Shown: positions 1 through 5,709 of the stretch, piece after piece
How the letters are laid out: each line of letters begins with the position of its first letter
How positions within the stretch are numbered: the first letter of the stretch is position 1
NCBI GenBank assembly: GCA_025774865.1
Contig: JALGZO010000260.1
Span: 1-10,238 of the forward strand
DNA: 10,238 bases
Source: a bacterium
GTDB taxonomy: Bacteria > ARS69
Direction of reading: 5' to 3'
Position numbers and translations under genes: made by a program
The notes under the pieces: generated by a model
Seen by the model: only the letters and a program-made list of their open reading frames with translations
Database searches by the model: none
What the model was told of the DNA's origin: nothing

Positions 1-1860
1 GCTCTCGCCGCTCTTTCTCTCGCCGCCGCGCTGACGGGTTGCTCGTCCGAGTCTCCGGTGCCGGTTTGCGATCGGTGTGAGAAGTGGTCCAAGGTCTCGT
101 CCGCGCTCGGGCGTTTCCCCGCGCCGCATCCCGTAGACCCGAGCTTCGTGCTCTTCTCGACGGTGGAGAAGCAGGACCCCGCCGATGCGCGTCAGGAAGA
201 CGAAGACATCTGGCTCACGTGGATCGAGAACGAGGATGACCCCGACGCGAATGCCATCCTCGATCGAAGCCTCTTTTTGATCACGCCCGACGACACGGGA
301 ACGAGCGGTGACAACACCTCGCCCCGGTGGTCCCCGTCCGGCACGAGGATGGCCTACGTGCACTCCCCGCCCGCGGGGGGGACCGAGATCTGGACCATGA
401 CCATCGACCTTCCGACCGAACGCGGTCAGTCGCCGAACCTCGGCGTCCCGGAACGGATCGTCGCGGACGCACGGGATCCGGCCTGGCTGGCGGAGGACCG
501 CCTCCTTTTTTCGCGAGACGACAAGATCTTCCGGATCGATGTGGGCGGGGCGTCCGAAGTCCAGGTTTCGTTCGATCCGCCGAGCTATTCGTCGACCGAC
601 AAGTACGTGGATCGTCATCCGTCGGTGTCCCCGGATGGCGAGGTGGTGTTCGGTTCGCGCAACCGCTTGCCGGTGGCGGATCTCTACGTTCAGGCGTTCG
701 AGGTCGACTCGATGGGAGCGGTCGAAACCGACGCGTTCATCTCGTTCAAAGCCCCGGAAGCGGCGGAGCCGACCTTTCCGGTGTTCGACGAGGGAGAGGA
801 GCTGCGAACACCCGCGCTCATGCGATCGATTCCGACTCTAGGGATCGATCCGTTTCAGATCGGCACGACGCTGGCCAGGTCCGTCGTGATCGATCCGCTG
901 CGCGAGAACTACTGCGATACGACAATCGTGATCGCGAAGCGACTCGAACCGGACACGGCCGACACGCTTTCGTTCTTCTTCGAGATCACCCGGGGCACGC
1001 TCGGCTTCCTGACGGAGTCTACGAACGCCTCGTTCTTTTGGACACGGGCCGACGGAGCGGTCTCGATCAACGACTTCCCCGGCGTAGGCAGGACTGATCG
1101 ATGCATACCTGTGTACTACGACTGCTTGCTCCCGTGGTCCGTCCAAGGCGACTCGATTCTCGTCGACGTGCCGGAGCCGTTCCTGGTAACCGCGAGCACC
1201 GCGGGACGAGATTCGTCGTACACCGTGTTCCTCTCGCCGGGCGATACGACGCTGGTCCTTCTTTTCGACGACCCTGGGCGTCCGCCTTGCAGTGAACCGC
1301 AGCCTCTCACGGCCCGTGCGCCCGCGACCGGCCGAGCGTCAATCGCGCCGGCGCGGTGGGCGCAGTCGGGAGCGAGCGTGCCTCGCGGAGCGGCCGGTTC
1401 GTCCGCGGCCCTCCTGCGGGCGCTCGGCGACGAATCGAATATCTGGAGGCTCGAGTTCGATACCAGCGACGCTACTCAGTTCGGGGAGCTGTTGGGGTCC
1501 GCCGGTTTGATCCAGTCGCCCGCCGTCACCAAGGAGTTCGCCGGAGGGGTGCGCTACTCGGCTTGGGTCTCGGACGTAACCGGCGAGTGGCAGGTGTACG
1601 TCCAACGGCTCGTGAACTGGGTAGCTCAGGGTGAGCCCCACCAGGTTCGTCCGCCGGGCACCTTGGACAACCTGGCGTGCACGCGCAACGTCTTCCATCC
1701 GCACTGGGACGACGCCGGATCGGTGCCCGGTGGGCTTCGTCTCTTCGTCACCATGACGGAGTGTCCCGACAACGAATTCTCGGACCTCGGCTTCGACGAA
1801 GACCCTTGGGCGATCGGCGAGATGAGGGTCTGGACGGTAATCATCGACGACTACCAGTAG
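1..1860 (+). CDS. Beta-propeller (PD40/TolB-like) lipoprotein, 5'-truncated by the window edge
   Basis: The reading frame is open from base 1. Its first codons read ALAALSLAAALTGC-SSESP, a hydrophobic signal segment ending in a lipobox (LTGC, Cys at 40-42). The GTG at 58 is therefore inside the mature protein, and the true start lies left of the window. The mature protein should be lipid-anchored in the envelope. PD40/WD40-like propeller blades are visible: SPRWSPSGTRMAYV (319-360), DPAWL..RLLFSRDDKIFRID (475-540) and a blade with HPSVSPDGEVVFGSRN (616-663). Further blade-like strands are at about 1438-1620 (ESNIWRLEFD, WQVYVQRLV) and near the C-terminus (FHPHWDD, LRLFVTMTE). The propeller is interrupted at roughly 745-1305 by a non-propeller stretch with several Cys codons, then an Ala/Gly/Ser/Arg-rich linker (1312-1428). 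PD40 proteins usually serve as envelope binding or scaffold modules; the partner is unknown here. The class is fairly sure, the function is not. A hairpin and a new promoter follow, so it probably ends its own transcript. Confidence 0.85.
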   Translation, partial: ALAALSLAAALTGCSSESPVPVCDRCEKWSKVSSALGRFPAPHPVDPSFVLFSTVEKQDPADARQEDEDIWLTWIENEDDPDANAILDRSLFLITPDDTGTSGDNTSPRWSPSGTRMAYVHSPPAGGTEIWTMTIDLPTERGQSPNLGVPERIVADARDPAWLAEDRLLFSRDDKIFRIDVGGASEVQVSFDPPSYSSTDKYVDRHPSVSPDGEVVFGSRNRLPVADLYVQAFEVDSMGAVETDAFISFKAPEAAEPTFPVFDEGEELRTPALMRSIPTLGIDPFQIGTTLARSVVIDPLRENYCDTTIVIAKRLEPDTADTLSFFFEITRGTLGFLTESTNASFFWTRADGAVSINDFPGVGRTDRCIPVYYDCLLPWSVQGDSILVDVPEPFLVTASTAGRDSSYTVFLSPGDTTLVLLFDDPGRPPCSEPQPLTARAPATGRASIAPARWAQSGASVPRGAAGSSAALLRALGDESNIWRLEFDTSDATQFGELLGSAGLIQSPAVTKEFAGGVRYSAWVSDVTGEWQVYVQRLVNWVAQGEPHQVRPPGTLDNLACTRNVFHPHWDDAGSVPGGLRLFVTMTECPDNEFSDLGFDEDPWAIGEMRVWTVIIDDYQ

Positions 1861-1862
1861 CG

Positions 1863-1900
1863 CCGGCGGGGCGGCCGCGGGCTCGTGGGCCCGCCGCCGG
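1863..1900 (+). terminator. GC-rich hairpin after the beta-propeller lipoprotein gene
   Basis: The repeat begins three bases after the TAG. GGCGG (1870-1874) can pair with CCGCC (1894-1898), and CGGGC (1878-1882) with GCCCG (1889-1893), around a 6-base loop with a 3-base bulge on the left arm. An alternative outer pairing uses CCGGCGG (1863-1869) and CCGCCGG (1894-1900). No T-tract follows, so this is not a textbook intrinsic terminator. In a GC-rich genome it may act with Rho or as a 3'-end stabiliser. Its position between a stop codon and a new promoter supports a transcript boundary. Confidence 0.45.
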
Positions 1901-1970
1901 AGCCGATAGCAGACCCCGCAACGCTATGTTACAAAAGGGGTTGTGGCGTTCGCGAGGTGGCCGGGGTCGG

Positions 1971-1999
1971 TTGACACCCCCTGGGTGTCTTGGTAAGGT
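1971..1999 (+). promoter_or_regulatory. Sigma-70-type promoter for the lipoprotein operon
   Basis: A perfect TTGACA -35 box (1971-1976) is followed by a 17-base spacer and TAAGGT (1994-1999). The latter matches the -10 consensus at its three most conserved positions (T1, A2, T6). TG at 1991-1992 gives an extended -10 (TGnTAAGGT). Transcription would start near 2006, leaving a leader of about 36 bases before the ATG at 2042. The spacing and extended element make this a strong candidate by eye. Confidence 0.6.
1973..1989. promoter_or_regulatory. Candidate operator: 7-bp perfect inverted repeat inside the promoter
   Basis: GACACCC (1973-1979) and GGGTGTC (1983-1989) are exact reverse complements separated by three bases. 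The repeat covers the last four bases of the -35 box and most of the spacer. A dimeric regulator bound there would block RNA polymerase. No regulator is encoded in the window, and the -35 box itself supplies half of one arm, so part of the symmetry could be chance. Confidence 0.35.
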
Positions 2000-2041
2000 A
2001 GCAAGGCTTTGCTCAGAACGCCCCGTAAGTGACAGTGCGAC

Positions 2042-3490
2042 ATGGAGTTGTGGAGTTTGGAGCCGGATGACCGCGTCCGCTGGTTGGCGTTTTCCACGTT
2101 GGTGTTGACTGCGATCGTCGCGGGCTGTGAGCGCGACGATCCGCCGGCCGTAGATACCAACGTGCCGCCCCAGACCTTCATCACGCAGGGCCCCGACTTG
2201 TCTCCCGATCCCCGGAATCCGGTGAACCTCTTCTATCGTGCGCACCTGTTCTGGCGGGGCGAGGACGCCGACGGGAAGGTCGAAGGGTTCCGGATCGCCG
2301 TCGACGACACCTTCGAGGCATCCCACTGGACGTACACGACGTCCACGGACAGCATCTTCCGTTTCCGGGTGGCCGAGATCGGCCCGATGGAGCATCTCTT
2401 CCTGATCCGCGCGGTCGACAACCTCGGTAAGCAGGACCCGACCCCCGACACTCTCCGCTTCGAGGCCTTCACCTCGTCCCCTCCGACCGTCGATCTCGTG
2501 GAGATCATCGCCGACATGCCCACGCTCGGGCGGCGCGAGAGCCTGGGAATCGGGGACACCGTCGAGGTCTTCAGCGACGTCACCTGGATCTGGACGGGCG
2601 ACGACGAGGACGGCGAGGTGGTCAGCTGGACCTCCCAATTCGACAGTGATGAACCGGTCGCGCACGTTCGAAGCGACACGACGCGCACGGTCGGGAGTCT
2701 GGCCGCCGGCCCGCACACGCTGACCGTGACGGCCATCGACGACGCCGGGGCGGTGTCCCGCGACCCGGGCCGCTTCACAGTGGTCTCGAACTTCGATCCG
2801 AAGACGGTCCTCGATCGGAGCTCGGTCGTCGCGAAGCTGCCGCGACCGTGGGTGTCGAACGACGACACCCTCGAGGTTCGCGACATCGTGGGAGACCCCG
2901 AGGCCCCACCCGACACGATCCCGCTTGGCTCCACGATCTCGATGTGCTGGAGTAGCACGGACATAGACCCTCCCGGCCTCCCGGACCGGTTCCAGTACTT
3001 CTTCACGTCTCAGGTGCAGGGGCAGGTGCGCGCGCCCGACACCTGCGCGTCGCCGACGGACCCCCTTGCCTTGAGTTCGGTGCTCGGCTCGCCCGGGGGC
3101 GTATTTCTGGTCCGCGGAATCGACATCTACAACAACGTCGAGGGACATCCCGACACGCTCCGTCTCTTCATCAATTTCCGCCCCGAGGTGTGGTGGGTGA
3201 CCTCGGATACGACCGTGACCACCGGGCTGGCGCGGTTCGAGTTCGACGGAGACGACCAGGATTCCGACCCCGCGGGGCTCGAGTTCGATTGGAACATCGA
3301 CGGGCAAGTCGTCATCGACCCCGTCCCCCTCCCCCCGGGACAGCGTTTCGCGGACTTCTTCTTCGAGAGCCAGGACGTGGGGGTCCACGAGATCGTGGTC
3401 AACTCCTTCGACCCAGCCGGATCGGACCTTCCCTCGGCGCCGGCCACGCTCGTGGTAACGGTCGTCCCCTCCGGAAGGGCGGCACCATGA
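2042..3490 (+). CDS. Modular Ig/FN3/PKD-like lipoprotein
   Basis: This 482-residue exported lipoprotein has a hydrophobic segment (residues 14-25) ending in a lipobox IVAGC with Cys29. Several beta-sandwich modules follow. Module 1 (about 66-143) starts with W-R-G-E-D-A-D-G and ends with L-I-R-A-V-D-N. Module 2 (178-248) starts W-T-G-D-D-E-D-G and ends V-T-A-I-D-D-A-G. Module 3 (about 297-379) is degenerate (CWSSTDID...LVRGID). Module 4 (383-475) is PKD-like, with FEFDGDDQDSDPAG and VNSFDPAG. The Asp-rich loops suggest Ca2+ binding, which is an inference. The start is uncertain: there is no clear Shine-Dalgarno before ATG 2042, the n-region (MELWSLEPDD) is unusually acidic before R11/R13, and TTG at 2057 with GGAG at 2044-2047 is an alternative. 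It is the first gene after the promoter at 1971-1999 and lies 75 bases before a second lipoprotein built of the same module. No enzymatic motif is seen; a binding or structural role is likely. Confidence 0.85.
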   Translation: MELWSLEPDDRVRWLAFSTLVLTAIVAGCERDDPPAVDTNVPPQTFITQGPDLSPDPRNPVNLFYRAHLFWRGEDADGKVEGFRIAVDDTFEASHWTYTTSTDSIFRFRVAEIGPMEHLFLIRAVDNLGKQDPTPDTLRFEAFTSSPPTVDLVEIIADMPTLGRRESLGIGDTVEVFSDVTWIWTGDDEDGEVVSWTSQFDSDEPVAHVRSDTTRTVGSLAAGPHTLTVTAIDDAGAVSRDPGRFTVVSNFDPKTVLDRSSVVAKLPRPWVSNDDTLEVRDIVGDPEAPPDTIPLGSTISMCWSSTDIDPPGLPDRFQYFFTSQVQGQVRAPDTCASPTDPLALSSVLGSPGGVFLVRGIDIYNNVEGHPDTLRLFINFRPEVWWVTSDTTVTTGLARFEFDGDDQDSDPAGLEFDWNIDGQVVIDPVPLPPGQRFADFFFESQDVGVHEIVVNSFDPAGSDLPSAPATLVVTVVPSGRAAP

Positions 3491-3555
3491 TCAGCTCATC
3501 GAGTATCATCGGATCCCCCTGGGTTCAGGACCGACCGCCCGTGCGGTCAAAGTGA
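3487..3555 (+). other. Mini-ORF (22 codons) bridging the gap between the two Ig-like lipoprotein genes
   Basis: The ATG overlaps the stop of the upstream gene as ATGA (3487-3490). The ORF reads MISSSSIIGSPWVQDRPPVR-SK and stops at TGA 3553-3555, at the Shine-Dalgarno (GAGGGG, 3554-3559) of the next gene. A purine-rich GGAAGGGCGG lies just upstream. The peptide has no recognisable motif. It may only let ribosomes re-initiate across the gap, or it may be chance. Confidence 0.2.
3533..3548 (+). other. Small hairpin just before a Shine-Dalgarno
   Basis: GACCGC (3533-3538) and GCGGTC (3543-3548) form a perfect 6-bp stem with loop CCGT. It ends five bases before the GAGGGG of the next gene. It could tune initiation or mark an RNA processing point. 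No T-tract is present, so termination is unlikely. Confidence 0.3.
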
Positions 3556-3565
3556 GGGGCATCCC

Positions 3566-5650
3566 ATGAGAGTCAAGTCCACATCGCCGCTCGTGATCCT
3601 GACGATGATGATGGGTGGTGTCTGGTCCGGCTGTGGTAGCGAGCCGGGATCCCCGTTTCGCAACGAGGCGCCGAACACGCGAATCTCCGCCGCCCCACCG
3701 GAAATGAACGACACCAGTTACGCGGTCAACATCAACTGGTTCGGATGGGACGACGATGGATTCGTTTCCCACTACGAGATTGCCTGGGAGACCCCCGACA
3801 ACTGGTCCGATCCGATCTTCGCGAACGACAGCCTCTTCACCGTCGCGGCGTCGGGTAGCTGCTGTGTTCCGCCGTTGCCGGAGCACGGCATCACGCCGCC
3901 GGACTCGATCTACGAGCAGTTCCACACGTTCTACGTGCGGTCGGTCGACAACGACGGCGAGCCGGACCCGATTCCGGCGCATCGGAGCTTCAACGCGAAG
4001 ACGATCGCCCCCTGCACGGAGATCGATTTCGGGCCACAGCAGGGGAGTTTCTGGAGCCCGAACGTGAAGATCACGTGGACCGGCTATGACGACGACGGCT
4101 TGGTCGAGGGATTCGAGTACGCATTCTCGAGCGTGAGGGAATTCGTGGAGGACGGTTACACCGACCTCGGTCAAGTCGCCGACTACATCGCATGGATCGA
4201 CACGCTCACCTACCGGCCGCTGCCGGCCGGCGAGAAGGGGCCCAATCCCTGGACGTTCACCACGGTGGACTCCGTGGAGCTCCTGATTCCGGAGGACCCC
4301 GGACAGTTCGAGAGCATCTTCGCGGTCCGATCGATCGACAATGCGGGGGCCGAGGAGCGCGTCTTGGACCCCCACATCGGGTTCCGGCCGCCGAGCTCGC
4401 CCCCGTGCCAGGGTAATGCGGGGAACGTGGCCGTGTTCCGAATACGCACCTCGCTCGCCGGCCCGACCATCGCGCTGAGGTCCAACGTTGCGGGCTCGAA
4501 ACGCTCCGGGGAGGCGGAGGATGTCCGCGAAGTGTTCGCCGGGGAGGGCCTCCAGTTCAGCTGGACGGGTCGGCCAGGGCAGAGCCAGGCTGCCGTGGCA
4601 GGATACAGTTTCGCGGTCGACGACACTTCGGAGTGGACACCGTTCTCGTTGAACGACACGGAGTACCCGGAGCAGGTCGATCCCGAAGTGGAGGAGTTCT
4701 GGTTCCCCGAAACCGGCGACCACGCGTTCTTCGTCCGCGCGATCGACTTCGCCGGCTTCGTCAACGTCCTCGCGATGAAGCTCAAGATCTTCAACGGACC
4801 GACCTTCTGTGATGCGGTCAGTCGTTACATCCTCGTCGTTCTCGACACGGACGCGGATCAGCTACAACAGACGCTCGTCCTGCCCACATCCTATGAGGCG
4901 GCGGAGCGCGGGCTGGTGGAGTACCTCTTCGAGGAGTACAACTACGTGCTGTACGAGTCGGAGGGGGAGATAGGACCCGATGTCAGCCTTCTCAACTGTG
5001 CGTCCAGCGTGTTCTGGTTCATGACGTCGGACATCGACGCCGGCGATGCGTCCGTGCTGAACTCATATCACGTCCAGCCCCCGAACGTTCTGTCGTCCTA
5101 CGTGAACGCCGATGGGAACTTGTTCCTCTGCGGAGTGCAGCCGACGAATGCTACGAGGTTCTTCGACGATCCGACGAGTTCGGTGCCGGTCGAGCAGAAC
5201 TACCCCGTCATCTTTTCGAGGACGCTCACCGACACGACGTTCGTGCCGCACTGGGCGACCACCGTCCTGCGGATCGATCGGGTCGAGGAGACAGTCCCCT
5301 CCACGCTGAATGCGACCGGAGAAGACGCCGCCAAGCGCCTCAGCCGTGCCGTGTCGCACGTCGAAGGATTCCCGGACCTCGAGTTCGATCCTCTGACCTG
5401 GCCCCAGGGCCCTCTCGAAAGAGGGTGCGGGCTGTACGATCGGGGAGTCATCCCCATGTCCGACGCGCAGACGCTCTACACCGCGAACGAAGCTTCGGGC
5501 CCGCCGATCGCGCTGCGCAAGCACGTCCGCCCGGGGGTGGCCGGCAACGTCGTGTACCTCGGTTTCCACCCCTACTTCTTCCACCGCCCCCAGGTCCGCG
5601 AGCTGATCCGAGCGGTTCTCGACGACTTCGGAGAGGTCAAGACTCTATGA
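3566..5650 (+). CDS. Ig-like lipoprotein with C-terminal glutamine-amidotransferase-fold-like domain
   Basis: This 694-residue lipoprotein has signal MRVKS...VWSGC with lipobox Cys23. The start is supported by GAGGGG (3554-3559), six bases before the ATG. Three Ig/FN3-like modules follow. Module A (about 53-143) has W-F-G-W-D-D-D-G and F-Y-V-R-S-V-D-N-D-G. Module B (168-273) has W-T-G-Y-D-D-D-G and F-A-V-R-S-I-D-N-A-G. Module C (329-408) has a degenerate W-T-G-R and F-V-R-A-I-D-F-A-G. The same motifs occur in the preceding gene. Residues about 419-690 form a separate alpha/beta domain: strand YILVVLDTD, helix VEYLFEEYN, strand SVFWFMTSD, turn ADGNLFLCGVQP (Cys522), and C-terminal VVYLGFHPYFF followed by helix VRELIRAVLDDFG. 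This order resembles class I glutamine amidotransferase/ThuA-like folds. His668-Pro669 is present but Tyr replaces the usual Glu. An enzymatic role is unproven; a non-catalytic binding fold is equally possible. It probably lies in one operon with its neighbours. Confidence 0.85.
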   Translation: MRVKSTSPLVILTMMMGGVWSGCGSEPGSPFRNEAPNTRISAAPPEMNDTSYAVNINWFGWDDDGFVSHYEIAWETPDNWSDPIFANDSLFTVAASGSCCVPPLPEHGITPPDSIYEQFHTFYVRSVDNDGEPDPIPAHRSFNAKTIAPCTEIDFGPQQGSFWSPNVKITWTGYDDDGLVEGFEYAFSSVREFVEDGYTDLGQVADYIAWIDTLTYRPLPAGEKGPNPWTFTTVDSVELLIPEDPGQFESIFAVRSIDNAGAEERVLDPHIGFRPPSSPPCQGNAGNVAVFRIRTSLAGPTIALRSNVAGSKRSGEAEDVREVFAGEGLQFSWTGRPGQSQAAVAGYSFAVDDTSEWTPFSLNDTEYPEQVDPEVEEFWFPETGDHAFFVRAIDFAGFVNVLAMKLKIFNGPTFCDAVSRYILVVLDTDADQLQQTLVLPTSYEAAERGLVEYLFEEYNYVLYESEGEIGPDVSLLNCASSVFWFMTSDIDAGDASVLNSYHVQPPNVLSSYVNADGNLFLCGVQPTNATRFFDDPTSSVPVEQNYPVIFSRTLTDTTFVPHWATTVLRIDRVEETVPSTLNATGEDAAKRLSRAVSHVEGFPDLEFDPLTWPQGPLERGCGLYDRGVIPMSDAQTLYTANEASGPPIALRKHVRPGVAGNVVYLGFHPYFFHRPQVRELIRAVLDDFGEVKTL

Positions 5651-5709
5651 GAGAGGGGCGACGAGAGAGAGGACCCGCGGGAAGTCATTCGGAGGCTCCG
5701 GCCGGATGA
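5647..5709 (+). other. Mini-ORF (20 codons) with ATGA overlaps at both ends
   Basis: The ATG (5647-5649) overlaps the upstream gene's TGA (5648-5650), and the ORF's own TGA (5707-5709) overlaps the ATG of the next gene (5706-5708). It therefore fills the gap exactly with 4-base ATGA overlaps on each side. The peptide begins MREGRRERGPAG and is Arg/Gly/Ala-rich with no known motif. The GGAGG at 5691-5695 that serves the next gene lies inside it. A role in translational coupling is possible, and chance is also plausible. Confidence 0.25.

Noticed and set aside
58-60. GTG as the start of the beta-propeller lipoprotein
   Set aside because: The frame stays open to base 1 and encodes a signal-peptide hydrophobic stretch and lipobox upstream, so this codon is internal.
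2067-2108. Alternative ATG in another frame near the start of the first Ig-like lipoprotein
   Set aside because: It ends after 13 codons and carries no signal peptide; the lipobox is in the frame starting at 2042.
1841-3388. Long minus-strand open frame opposite the first Ig-like lipoprotein
   Set aside because: It is Arg/Val/Asp/Gly-rich with no domain pattern, as expected for the antisense of a high-GC gene, and the plus-strand gene has a clear signal peptide and repeated motifs.
3506-4723. Long minus-strand open frame opposite the second Ig-like lipoprotein
   Set aside because: Same reasoning: antisense shadow composition, overlapping a well-supported plus-strand gene.
5410-5425. Perfect CCCTCT / AGAGGG hairpin inside the second Ig-like lipoprotein gene
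   Set aside because: It lies mid-gene with no T-tract and no nearby start codon; a 6-bp repeat is expected by chance in 10 kb.
5698-5705. CCGGCCGG palindrome between Shine-Dalgarno and ATG of the secreted-protein gene
   Set aside because: It is too short and too common in GC-rich DNA to call an operator.
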